Source: Papilionanthe hookeriana x Papilionanthe teres
Taxonomy: Eukaryota > Streptophyta > Magnoliopsida > Asparagales > Orchidaceae
DNA: 64,000 bases
NCBI GenBank assembly: GCA_022702705.1
Contig: CM040429.1
Location: forward strand, 113,251,943 to 113,315,942
Direction: 5' to 3'
The notes beneath the pieces are model-generated. The model saw only the letters and a list, made by a program, of their open reading frames with translations. It was not told the origin of the DNA and made no database searches. Shown here one piece after another: positions 13,926 through 24,442 of the stretch. Every line of letters starts with the position of its first letter. Position 1 is the first letter of the stretch. A program made the translations under genes and the position numbers.

Positions 13926-15375
13926 TTCAACGGGAGTGCGGGAAGATGATAGGTAAGCATTTAAATATTGCAATGTAATTTTCCTTTCCTTCTATTTTAC
14001 TACATTTTCTTACCTTCGCTTACTTACTTTACCTACAATACTCAAAACAAACCTGCATGCTGAACCAAAAACTAAAATTGAAATTGATATTAAAAAAAAA
14101 AACTCATGACAAAAAAAAAACTTCTTTTGAAAATTAAACAATAATTGTAAAACATAACAAAAGATAATTAAATTAATACACTATCTTTAGATGATTGGGA
14201 GTCCCTAGGAGGAGGCAACCTATGGTTGCTGACAAGATTTCCCCTGGTCTGGATAACTTTTTGAATTCATTTATTTGAGTTTGGTAAATTCATCTAGACT
14301 AAGTGAATCTGAAGAAAATAATGATGCTTAAATGAGGGAACCGTGGGATCCTAGCCTTTATCGCTTCATCAACTTAAACTTTCCCCTCATAAGACACCTA
14401 AAATAACAACAACAACAAAAAAACCTGACACACACACATTAAACCTCTTGGGACCCTCTTTGAACCTCTAGGATTTTACACTTCAAAACTTTAAACCCTC
14501 TGCAAGAAGAAGCTTGAAGCATGCACCGTGGGCAGCATGATAAGGACATGCAGAAGAACATCTTTGAGAGAGCAAACAAGACTCCAACAGCAAACTCATT
14601 CCCTATAATTAAAGCAAAAAACCATAGGATTTCGTGATTGTTTGCCTAGTGCAACATAAATTCTAAACTGGTCTTTTAGGCCATTGTGCAACCCTGTTGT
14701 ACAATATAAGCCCTAATCTGTTATAGGATTCTGTCATCGTCATCTGATACAATGTAAATCCTCCTATTTTCTAGGCTATTTATATGATTGGTATCATACA
14801 GATGCAAGCACTAAAGAGTAAAATTAGCAGGATGAAACAATTAATAATATATCTTCAATACTGAAGCCAAACGATAAGATAGTTTAGAAGGCTATAGATG
14901 CTCTCCTCGCATATCCGTAGCATCCCCTAGCTTTCCCTCTTTGGATTCCACAATAACTGTTCCTATTTGCACCTTCCCATTTGATATTTCATTTATTCGA
15001 CCTTTAAAAACTTAAACCTTTTGAATTCGTAAAGACAATATTTTCTGATCTATATCGAGATTTTCCTTAGGTGACTTTGGTTGCTTAAGATGTAATTAAC
15101 TATAAGAGCTCGCCCTTATAGGAAACTTTAAGAACCTGGGTTAGTATAAACTATATCTAATATTTCATGTTAGATAGGAGAACTTATAGGTCAACATAAA
15201 GGTATCGCAGATGAAAATGGATGTCATGATTTCCATAGTTTATTTAATTGAGCCTCATTACCAAGAAATGTGTATATTCCTTACGGTAGATGCATGGTTC
15301 GTGATGTGGTGCTCGTTTATTCGAACTATCGAATATATGAGATGAGTTTGGTCTCGTATTTTCAAAATTAAAACC
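13922..15375 (+). mobile_element. Family T LTR, copy F
   Basis: This copy is parallel to copy E. It shows GCGGGAAGATGATAGG at 13,938, AGGAGGCAACCTATGGTTGC at 14,210, GGGAACCGTGGGATCC at 14,336, the hairpin core at 15,100-15,121, and TATGAGATGAGTTTGGTCTC near 15,335. It is diverged from the other copies, and the 3' end runs into the Athila-like LTR without a clear CA boundary. Confidence 0.65.
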
Positions 15376-15384
15376 TTACTTTCT

Positions 15385-17190
15385 GATCCATTAAAAAATT
15401 ACCTATTTTTATGCCTTGATTTTTATCAATTTCTAAGGATATTATGCTTTAATGAAAAGTATTTTTGTGTTTTTGGATGTAGGTAATGTAAAAAGGTCCA
15501 AAAAAGGAAAAAGGGTGAAAAAGGAGCAAAAAGGAGCAAAAATGGAGAAAAATACAAGAATTATAAAAAATTATGGCCTGACGCCTAAGCACTAGAAGTT
15601 GGCCTAAGCGCCAGAATCGATACAGAAAATGTTAAGTTTTTTATGACTTTTGGATGGTTATTTTGACGGAGTGAGCGGTTATTGGACATTCTAGAAGACT
15701 GGCAGTTGTTCCTTGATAATAGGACATGTGATACATTGCATTTGGACGCTCCAAAACGGTTTTAATCGCGAAGAGGTGCGAGCCAAAGTGAAGAGGTGCG
15801 AAGAACTAGACGCGGTGTCCGACGCCTAGGCGCCAGACAGACCTTCTAGAAGATTCATTGAATTTGGACATGTTTTGAAGATGTGCCTCAAGGCAACTCT
15901 TGAAGCCTATAAATAGGAGTCCACTCCTTCAGAAAAAATGTGCCCCCGTTGTATCCCTTATCTCTTAGCCACTTTAGGATCTCTCATCCTTAGAGAGAGA
16001 AATAGAGAGAGAAATTTAGGGCCACTTTTATTTAGTTTAGTGAGTTTATTTTCAAATTGTTGCATCTGGAGTTCATTACACTGTGGATTCAGTAGGAATC
16101 AGAAGATCCGTAGAAAGAATATTTGAGATAAGTATTTTATTTTTGCTTAAAATTTATTTATTATGTTTTGCTGTTTATATTCAATGTGTTCTGAGTAGTT
16201 AGTTTACTTTCTTCCTTCAATTATGAAAAGATAAATAAGATAATATAAAATTCGATGGATAATTGAAAATCAAAATATTTTCAAAACATTGTGATGATAT
16301 TAATACCTGATCTTACTTTACTTTTTAAATTGGCCATTTAAATTGTTAAAACCTATTGATGAGTTTTGAGACTTAGAAGGAAAAGAACTCTTAACTTGTA
16401 GATGTCACATGAATCCTTGGGTAGTCGAAGGCCATGCGCGGGCTATTCAAGGTGAAGTGCAAATAAATAAAAAGATAAGATTTAAAGGGCGTAGAATTGA
16501 TAAGGATTTAGAGTGACAGACTAAATTCTTATAATTTGATTTATAGATAAGGAAAGGGTCACTAGTAGGGCCGACCATAGACACCCTTGGACATCTAGTA
16601 GTGTGAGCCTAGATTAACCCATTCTACTAACAATACATCCAGACCTGATCTGTAGATTAGCCAATGTTCTTTGCGCCTGGATCAAAGGGTAAATAATATA
16701 AATGCTTTTATTTGGCACAATACCATAAAATAGACTCTTCAACAAATATTAAATTATCTTAAAAATCTTGGATTAATTGAAAGGAAGAAAGTTGTTTGTT
16801 TTATAATGTTTTCACAAAATCATTTTCTTATTATTGTTTTCTGTATCTGCATCTAGTAAATTAAAAGTAATTTATAGTTAGATTAAAATACAAAAAGATT
16901 TTGAAATACAATATTTAAAAATTTATTACCCTTTTTCCCCGTGGGATTGATACTGGGGTCTTTGTTTCAAAGCCCTTTAATACTTGAAACGATACGTATA
17001 CTTACGTAGTACCCAAAAAGTATATAAAATATTTTCCTTTAAAATTATATTTTGCTATATAAACATATATTTAAAAAGTATTAATCACTAACGGCCTAGC
17101 ATTTAGTAGCAATCAAGTTTTATTTAATGCTATTGCCGTAAATTAAAATTTGGTACACATCTATATAGCAAGTTATTCCGGGTCAAGTGT
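15385..17190 (+). mobile_element. Athila-like LTR, copy S
   Basis: Noncoding sequence with a promoter-like TATA box at 15,908. It ends with a CCCCGTGGGATTGATACTGG phrase near 16,937 and an ATACTTACGTAG phrase near 16,998, both also found in the opposite orientation in R1. It is followed by a degraded PBS at 17,192. The early part repeats GACGCCTAAGC, CCTAAGCGCC and CGCCTAGGCGCC. The left boundary is approximate. An open frame at 15,938-16,126 has no recognisable domain and I do not call it a gene. Confidence 0.5.
15908..15915 (+). promoter_or_regulatory. TATA box of Athila-like LTR
   Basis: TATAAATA within CCTATAAATAGGAG, followed by a transcribed-leader-like sequence. Plant LTR promoters usually start about 30 bases downstream, so initiation near 15,940 is inferred. 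There is no experimental support in the sequence. Confidence 0.5.
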
Positions 17191-17191
17191 T

Positions 17192-17209
17192 TCGCGCCTT
17201 TGCCAGAAA
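17192..17209 (+). other. Degraded primer-binding site
   Basis: TCGCGCCTTTGCCAGAAA agrees with the Athila-type PBS TGGCGCCGTTGCCGGGGA at 13 of 18 positions and sits just beyond LTR copy S, where a PBS should be. Substitutions include transversions, so it is less clean than the one at 493-510. Confidence 0.4.
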
Positions 17210-17274
17210 TTAAATTTTCTAGTGTGGTAACAAATTCTTGTATTTGGAAATACAAAAATCGGGTCAGTTTCCAA

Positions 17275-17277
<3 letters not shown>

Positions 17278-17338
<61 letters not shown>
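17278..17338. repeat. (TA)n tract at 3' end of minus-strand LINE
   Basis: A pure TA run immediately beyond the 3' end (minus sense) of the truncated LINE at 17,340-18,240. It mirrors the (TA)n beyond the plus-strand LINE at 24,383-24,438. Confidence 0.95.
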
Positions 17339-17339
<1 letters not shown>

Positions 17340-17344
<5 letters not shown>

Positions 17345-18240
17345 GAAGGGGCTCAGGGCTCCTTACATGTTAAAATCAAGAAATCATTACCAAAATTTTG
17401 GGGGGTGAGTCCCAAACAGCACCCAATGGAAGAAAGCAAAATAAGACAAAAAAATATAGAAAACAAAAGCCCCCACTGAAGCAAAAAGTAACAGGGGGAA
17501 GGGCCAAGAAGACCATAGGAGGAAAAGCAACAGAAGAGATAGAAGAGGAATCCTTCACTGCAAGAGTGTCACCCAAACAAAGCAAATACCAAACAGAAGT
17601 GCAGTCCCTCAGATGTTCAGCCTGAGATGGGGAGCAGGGAGAAGGTCACCAACAATTAAGGATTTTAGGTAGGGAGGAGGGGAGGTAGCCATAGAGAATT
17701 TAGTAGAGAGAGCACCAATATTTGCAAGCCAATCTGCCGGTTTATTACCCTCTCGAAATATAAATTTTGAGCTGGCTAGGAGCTGATTTTTGAGTGACTG
17801 AATCTTGTGATGCCAGTAGAGGTGATTCCAGCTATGCTTTGTTATATTATCCACCATGTGCTCCATCTTTAGAGCATCACTCTCTAAAATTAAAGAGGAC
17901 CAATGGAGATGCATTGCAATCTTCAATGCCCAGGAAACAGCTTGGAGTTCAGAGTCTAGAGCATCAGAGGCCACAATGGGGGCCCAGAAAAATAAAAAGT
18001 AGATACCATGATGGTTTCTAAATATGCCACCTTTACCAGCTTTACCATTTTTATAACAACCATTAGTGTTGACTTTGACCTGGTTGTATGGTGGGGGATG
18101 CCAGAAAACTTTAGTGATTCTGAGGGTTTGACTGTGATTAGTGGATGTGGTGGATGTTGTGGAGCAGATGTTAGGGAATTTCTTGAGCTTAATCAATTTC
18201 AGCAGGTAAGACAGGCAGTAACCTGCCACAGTTTTTTTCC
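17340..18240 (-). mobile_element. 5'-truncated LINE, minus strand
   Basis: Only the 3' end of the element survives: the RNase H-coding end of ORF2 and about 270 bp of 3' UTR. The 3' UTR aligns with that of the plus-strand LINE. Both carry TTATTTTGCTTTCTT, later TGGGACYC, and then a terminal AACATG[T/C]A[A/G]GGAGCC motif followed by CCTTC. The protein is clearly diverged from the plus-strand copy, so this is a separate family member and not a 5' inversion of the same insertion. The 5' break lies in the TA-rich junction at about 18,230-18,262. Confidence 0.8.
17609..18229 (-). CDS. LINE ORF2 C-terminal fragment, RNase H domain
   Basis: A 206-codon open frame covering the C-terminal RNase H-like domain (RVT_3 type) of a plant L1-class LINE. 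This domain removes the RNA strand of the RNA:cDNA hybrid. Visible motifs are KVNTNG (normally KVNTDG, so the first catalytic Asp is Asn), DALDSELQA with the catalytic Glu, LESDAL with the catalytic Asp, and FREGNKPADWLA with the last conserved Asp. The first residues are a truncation product and not a real start. The frame is uninterrupted over what survives, but the loss of the first Asp and of everything upstream means it cannot act alone. Confidence 0.85.
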   Translation of the reverse strand: MAGYCLSYLLKLIKLKKFPNICSTTSTTSTNHSQTLRITKVFWHPPPYNQVKVNTNGCYKNGKAGKGGIFRNHHGIYFLFFWAPIVASDALDSELQAVSWALKIAMHLHWSSLILESDALKMEHMVDNITKHSWNHLYWHHKIQSLKNQLLASSKFIFREGNKPADWLANIGALSTKFSMATSPPPYLKSLIVGDLLPAPHLRLNI

Positions 18241-18707
18241 TTTAGGAGAGTATTATATATATATAAACCATGGTGGCGGCTGAGGTGAGAGAAGCTCTAC
18301 TAGGGTTTGATGGATGATCCTGGTGGCGGCTGCTGTTCTGGAGGAGCTGGTGGGTGGTCAGGTTAGTGTTTTGGGGAGTGGTGTTCCTCTTCTGGCCTCT
18401 TCTCTGGGTGGAGGAGCCTTCCCGGGCTCCCCCTCTTCTCCTTCTACTGTTCCATTGGGTTGGCTCTTCTCTTGTTGTCTTTTTCCTATTGCTTCCTTGG
18501 TGGTTGGCTTTTCACTTGTTATTATTGTGGAGTTTCTTTGCTCCAAGGTCTGCTTGTTTGCTAAGCTGGTTTTTTTTTGTCCTCACAAGCTAATTATTTT
18601 CAAATTTCTGCTGTTCTACTATTCTATTGGTGCTCCTTTCTCCTCCTGGTTTGGTTGGGTGGAAGTTCTCTTTCTCCACACTTTGGGGAGGGAGTTTTTT
18701 TTTCCCC

Positions 18708-19526
18708 ATGTCTGACTGCCACAATGATGGCAGACCCATTAATGGGGCCTCAACCACCTATGCTTCGGCTGTCAGCAAAGGTTTAATGGCTCCAAAGTCG
18801 TTTGACCACTTAATTTTTCCTCAAATGTTACATGATGCTGCTGCTGGCAAGTTATACTGCCCATTTATTAGACCCCTTGGCTCTATAGAGGGTAGTCCTG
18901 CTGTCAGTTTTACTTCTCAGGAGATGACTTCTTTAGCTGATGCTATTAAATTTGCCATCATTGGCCAGTTTCAGTTCGGGCACCCCAAAATGGAACTGGT
19001 CAGACAGTTCTTTGAGCAGATGCACTTTGTTGGCCAATGGAAATTGGGAATCATGGATGGCAGGCATCTATTGATTAGATTGTCCAGTGAAGAGGATTAT
19101 GCCAGGCTTCTAGATTTGGAAGTTCTACAGATTGCCAAAACTACTATGAAACTAATGAAGTGGTATCCAGGCTTTGATCCCTCCAAGGAGCCCCCTGTTA
19201 AGCCACTATGGTTTACCTTTCCTAATTTCCCCATACAGTTATATCACACTCATGCCATATTTCAAATCAGCAGAGCACTTGGAACTCCTTTAAGAGTGGA
19301 CTCCCTAACTTATGAGATGGGCAGCCCCATCTGCGGCTAAAGTCCCGGTGGGAAGAGATGTTTCCCTTCCGAACCGGATAAAATATGGATTACAACCTCA
19401 GATGAAGGAGATGGTTTCTGGCAGGAAGTGATTCTAGAGCATAAACCCATTTTTTGCCAACATTGTAGAATGTTTGATCACTTAAAAGAAAAGTGTTACA
19501 GGTTGAAGCCCCCACCAAAAAAATAA
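18708..19526 (+). pseudogene. LINE ORF1, DUF4283-like plus CCHC zinc knuckle
   Basis: The likely start is the ATG at 18,708 (MSDCHNDGRP...), after a pyrimidine-rich leader. The first 210 codons resemble the DUF4283 domain found in plant LINE ORF1 proteins, with landmarks GQWKLGIMDGRHLLIRL and WFTFPNFPIQLYHTHAIF. An extra base in a C-run near 19,330 shifts the frame and produces a stop at 19,340. A further shift precedes a CX2CX4HX4C knuckle (CQHCRMFDHLKEKCY, about 19,457-19,501). The protein would bind element RNA as part of the ribonucleoprotein. It is inactive as written. Confidence 0.8.
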
Positions 19527-20029
19527 AACAAGGCCAGAATAGTGGTTTCTCAGTCTAATGACCTTGGGCTCTCTAATGGCTTGCATCCTCCTCAACAAAG
19601 TCTTGGCACTTCTATTGAGACTGAACCTCAGCAGTATACTGGGGAAAACATAGGAGTCTCAATTACAGGGGCAGAACCAGATACCCTCCCCACAATGACA
19701 ACAACAATAAAAAAGGGAAGGAGCATATTAATCAGGAAACGACACCAAAAGTTGAAGTGGTAGAAGGAGCTGATGAAGAAAATTCAATACAGGAGCCTGT
19801 TCCCTCTTTGGACAAGCTCAACACTATGCAGAATAGCATGGAAGGTGCTTGGCTGACACAAAAGGCAAAAAAGAAGAAAAAATTAACATCTGAACTTATT
19901 AAATTAGCCCCCCGCCACATCCAAGTAATGAAAATCCTACTCAACAAGGTTCCCCTCCTGGTACCAGTAGGGGCAGGACAAGATCCCAATCCCACCTCTA
20001 CCACTCCCCACCACCCCAAAAATCTCTTG

Positions 20030-20780
20030 ATGTTTAATTTCCTTTGCTGGAATATTAGAGGGGCTTCTCACCCCCTTTCTTACAAAAGACTGCTTCATCT
20101 CTACATGAAACACCAGCTTTGGTGTATTGCTTTACTTGAACCAATGGTTCAGAATAATCAGAAGAGATGGCTATCCAGGTTCCCTGGGTGCTCTCTTTTC
20201 ACTAATATTTCTAACAAAATCTGGATTATTTGTAGGAAGGAGATTCGGTGGAGTGTGAAGATTGATCATTCACAATTCATTCATCTCCACCTCAACCTGA
20301 ATGGTTTTGACTTAGCTACCACTTTTGTGTATGCTGGGTGCACCAAGAGTGCAAGGCAGGAGATGTGGTCTGAAATTCATAGAATCAGCATTAATGATCA
20401 CTCCAGTTGGTTGATTGGGGGAGATTTTAATTGCATTGCTTCTACTGCTGAAGAAATTGGGGGAAGAAACCCTCTCATCACTAAACTAACTGAGTTCAAT
20501 GACAACATCCAAAGAGCTGGCTTATTTGATTTAGGCTTCCAAGGGAATCAATTTACCCGGAGAAGAGACAAAATCTGGGAAAGGCTTGATAGATTCATGG
20601 CCAACCATAATTGGCATCAAAATTTCCTTCACACTATTTTATCCCATTTAAACTTTGCTGGTTCTGACCACAAACCACTCCTTATTACCATCACTGCTTC
20701 ACCCAAGGTATCTCAACCACCTCCTTTAAAATATCTCAATTTCTTGGCACCCATGACAATCCACTCAGTACTCTCCAGCA
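20030..20780 (+). pseudogene. LINE ORF2 N-terminus, APE-type endonuclease
   Basis: I choose the ATG at 20,030 because MFNFLCWNIRG is where L1-type endonucleases begin, although the frame is open further upstream. Residues expected for an apurinic-endonuclease fold can be read: the Asn in WNIRG, Glu in ALLEPMVQ, Asp and Asn in GGDFNCI, and the SDHKPLL motif near the end. The domain nicks target DNA to prime reverse transcription. The frame is lost at about 20,740, after which ORF2 continues in another frame. Codons 19,757-20,029 in the same frame are low-complexity linker without a domain. Confidence 0.85.
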
Positions 20781-20781
20781 G

Positions 20782-22440
20782 ATGCAATTGCATGTGGGAA
20801 GGAAGCTAAGGTCTTGGAGCTGGAACACCATTGGCAATATTTTTCAAGAAGTTACCCAAGCTGAAAAGGATGTTGCGGATCTTGAGACTACTGCTGTTGC
20901 TGATGATTCTAGTTATGGGACTTTTGTGACTGCCCAGGAAAAACTTCTTACTCTTATAGATTGGCAGGATCAGCTCCTCGGGCGAAATCGACTATTAGCA
21001 AATTTAAAGAGGGTGATAGGAATACCAGGTTTTATCATGCTTTCATTAATTACAGGAGGAAATGCAATGCTATTCATTCAATTGTGAATGTGCATGGGCA
21101 GCTTCTTAGAGATGGGGATGAGATTGCCTTGGATGCTGTCAAGTTTTACAAAGACCTCCTCACCCACATCCCTGCTGACAGACCAATCATTGATTCTCAA
21201 CTCTTCAGTAAGGAGTTTGTTTACACCCAGTCCCTCCTTTTGGATTATATTCCCTCTCATGAAGAGATTTGGTTGGCTCTCAATACCATTGACAGCTCTA
21301 AAGCAGCTGGCCCTGATGGTTTCTCTGCTGATTTCTATAAGAATGCCTGGAACATATGCAAAGATGAGGTCACCAAAGCCATCCAAAGCTACTTTCAGGG
21401 CATTGATCTGCCCCAATATTTCCATGCCTCCACTACGATTCTCATCCCCAAAAATTCTGCCACCAAGGACTGGAACCAGATCAGACTCATCAGCCTTACC
21501 TCTGTAATCAGTAATATTATCAGTAAAATCTTGGTGGGAAGCTTACAGCCTCATCTGGACAAGATCATCACTCATAACCAGTCTGCCTTTGTGAAAGGCA
21601 GATCCATATCTGATAATGTTCTTCTTGCCCAAGAATTGCTGCTGGATCTGGACAGACCTTGTAGGGGTGGCAACCTCATCTACAAGTTAGACATTAAGAA
21701 AGCCTATGACACTGTTGAATGGAATTTTGTCTTGGAGGTGCTTCATGCTAGAGGATTCTCTCAGAATTTCTGTCAACTTATTAGCAGATGGCTTCACCAA
21801 AACCACCACTCCCTTCTCATCAATGGTACCTGTTGGGGTGCTTTTCAGGCCACCGGGGGACTTAAACAAGGAGACCCTCTTTCTCCTACCATATTTATTT
21901 TAATTATGACTATTTTTCTAGAATGTTGGAAGCTCAAGTTTTACCTTATCACTATGTCAACTACCATCATAGATCTAACATTACCATCTCCCACCTGATG
22001 TATGCAGATGACATAATGCTATTTTCCAGAGCTAACAAACCTGCTGTTAAAAGAGTTCTTAGTTGTATTCATCAATTCCAGCAAATCTCTGGCCTTCAGT
22101 TCAACCATGCCAAATGTGAGTTAGTTTTCCCTACCACATTGCTGCAAGTATATCTCACTGGATATCTCAGACCAGAGGCTTTTCTAAGGCTAACCTTCCC
22201 CTGAAATATTTGGGGGTACCTCTGATTAAAGGCAGAACCAAACATGTTCATTTTGATGAGATCATTGGTAAGATCCATACCAATCTCTCCAGCTGGGCTC
22301 ATTCCTTTTTGTCAAATGGTGGGAGAATTACTATTCTCAATAGTATCCTTACATCCTTCCCTTCTTATATCCTTCAAAAGACTTGTATGAAGAAATGCAC
22401 CAGAATCCAAATTGAAAGAATTTTTAATAGATTCCTGTGA
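20782..22440 (+). pseudogene. LINE ORF2 reverse transcriptase region
   Basis: The central ORF2 region encodes the non-LTR reverse transcriptase, spread over at least three frames. The longest stretch, 20,961-21,998, contains KEGDRNTRFYHA, AAGPDGFSADFY, ILIPK, QSAFVKGRSISDN, the first catalytic Asp in KLDIKKAYD, and GLKQGDPLSP. A frame change near 21,900 precedes the YADD box at 22,001-22,012, and another change near 22,135 precedes KYLGVPLIKG and WAHSFLSNGGRI. A TGA ends this stretch at 22,438, after NRFL, and the same frame continues beyond it. Catalytic residues are present, so the decay looks recent relative to the other elements in the window. Confidence 0.88.
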
Positions 22441-24030
22441 TCTGGCAATAGGAAGCAAATACATTGGGCAAGCTGGCAGAAGTTAGCAAAACCTTATGGG
22501 GCTAGTGGTTTGGGTTTTAAAGGTCTGAAACAGCTTCAGCAGGTGAATTTTTGCAAGCTTTGGATCCACTTCAGGCAACAAAAATCCCTTTGGGCTAAGT
22601 ATATGAATGGTAAATACTGTAAAGGAACTCACCCGACATTAGCTCAGGTCAGACCTGGGGCATCTAGAATCTGGAAACATACGATGAAGAATAGAGAGCT
22701 AGCTGATTCTATGTACAAATGGGAGTTGGGTAGAGGAGACATCTTATTCTGGCAGGACCATTGGTGTCCTGAAGATATGCTTACTGGCTTACCACACATG
22801 GTTATAACTCAGTTTCCAGTGGCTGACTACTGGAAAGATGATCAATGGGATACTCCTGCTCACCATCTACTACTCCAGGATCATTCAGTATAGCAAATTG
22901 TCAAAATTCCTTTTGATAGATCTCAGCCTGATAAAATTATATGGCAAGATGGGAAGCTTAAGAGCCTCACCAAAACTCTCTATCTGAAAATCAACATCTG
23001 GAATTCTACTGGTTGGGGGACAAAGCTTTGGAACAAGTTTCTCACCCCATCTATGTCCTTCCTGAACTGGAGGATCTTCCACCATTGCCTCCCAATGGAT
23101 GACATACTCAAGCTTAAAGGTCTTAGAGGACCTTCTAAATGTTCTCTTTGTGGCCAGCAAGCTGAATCTCTTCAACAATTATTTTTCATTTGTTCTTTCT
23201 CCCAGTAGGTGTGGACCATGCTTATTGATCTGTTCAACATAAACACTATAATCTTGGACTGGCAGGATTTTTTCAGCTGCTGGCACTCTTGGCAGAAGAT
23301 TAAGCTGGGGGTTATCCCTTTTATTGTGGCCTGGTTTATATGGATGCACAGGAACGGGGTGAAATTTAATGATCTTCCCAGCAAAGTTACCACTGTTGTG
23401 GGAAATTGCCACTCCTACATCTCTAAGCTTATCAGATTTCAAAAGTTCCCCAACATCTTCAAAGTTCCCCCCCAAGACTCATTCAAACATATCAGAATAA
23501 TCAAAATAATTTGGAATGCTCCTACATATCCCTATATCAAAGTCAACACTGATGTTGCTTTCTCAGAGGATGGAGCTGGCTTTGGTAGAGTTTTCAGGAA
23601 CCACATTGGCAAATGTGTTTGTTACTTCTATTCCCCTACTGATGTGGCTGACCCCCTGGAGGCCGAGTCGTCCGTCGTTTACTGGGCAATTCTCTTTGTC
23701 GTTTTCAACAACTGGAACTATTTAATTGTGGAGGGGGATTCTATTATGATCATTCATTATATGAATGATATTTGTCCCCCACCTTGGCACCACTTAGTTT
23801 GGAAACACAGAATCAAGGACCTAATCTAGAACCATCCTATTACATTTTCTTTTATCTTTAGGGAGGGAAACAGGCCGGCCAACTGGTTAGCCAGGAATGC
23901 ACTCAGTTCTCAGAACATTCTTGTTTCCACAAAGCCTCCTCCTCAATTACAATTTCTGTTGGAAGCTGATGTTTTCCAGGCTCCACACTTCGAGTCGTGG
24001 ATTAGTTCTGTTTGGATCTCTGAACTCTGA
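22441..24030 (+). pseudogene. LINE ORF2 C-terminus, zf-RVT motif and RNase H
   Basis: One reading frame runs from the RT thumb to the end of ORF2, with in-frame stops near 22,438, 22,891, 23,206 and 23,827. It shows a zf-RVT-like motif (FLNWRIFHHCLP, then CSLCGQ...FFICSFSQ, about 23,050-23,205) and an RNase H domain (about 23,530-23,920) with KVNTD, EAESS and VEGDS acidic residues and a terminal NRPANWLA box. In that box the usual Asp is Asn. The termination codon after VWISEL lies near 24,030. The layout matches plant L1-clade LINEs that carry RNase H. Confidence 0.85.
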
Positions 24031-24379
24031 ATGCTTACTCCCTGAACTGCTTGCTGCACCATCTACCACTACATCTCTGCTCTCCATGGTCTCTGTGTTG
24101 GGGCCTATCATGAAATTTTTTGGTGTCTACTGCATTGTTTTCTACAGCATTTTGGTATACGAGTTTACATGTAACTAATTTCCATTTTGGTAGTGGCCTT
24201 AGTTATTTTGCTTTCTTTGGGTGGTGTATCATGAGTTTTTGGGACCCCATAGGAACTTAAGTTTGTTTTTTTGTTTTCTTTTTAGATGGGGACCCCCTCT
24301 CTCTTTATTGTGTAACACAATATTTTGATTAACATGCAGGGAGCCTTTGCTACTCCTTCCCCCCCCCAAAAAAAAAAAA

Positions 24380-24382
<3 letters not shown>

Positions 24383-24438
<56 letters not shown>
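24383..24438. repeat. (TA)n tract at 3' end of plus-strand LINE
   Basis: A TA run directly after the LINE A-run. Together with the tract at 17,278-17,338 it brackets the inverted LINE pair. Confidence 0.95.

Positions 24439-24442
<4 letters not shown>

Larger units (their letters stand above)
18262..24381 (+). mobile_element. Near full-length plant L1-type LINE
   Basis: A roughly 6.1 kb non-LTR retrotransposon with a 5' UTR (about 18,262-18,707, pyrimidine-rich from 18,390), ORF1 (DUF4283-like plus CCHC knuckle), ORF2 (endonuclease, reverse transcriptase, zf-RVT-like motif, RNase H), a 3' UTR, a C-run (24,359-24,367), an A-run (24,368-24,381) and then (TA)n. All ORFs are broken by frameshifts and stops. 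The element is head-to-head with the truncated minus-strand LINE, with a TATTATATATATATA junction between them at 18,250-18,264. No clear target-site duplication is recognisable because both outer flanks are TA repeats. Confidence 0.88.

Noticed and set aside
18314..18715. Open frame rich in Val, Leu and Phe, possibly a membrane protein
   Set aside because: It lies in the pyrimidine-rich LINE 5' UTR and overlaps other open frames there. The composition explains the hydrophobic residues.
17340..24381. Twin-priming (5' inversion) of a single LINE insertion
   Set aside because: The inverted piece contains the 3' RNase H end, which the plus copy also has, and the two proteins are clearly diverged. 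They are two separate copies.
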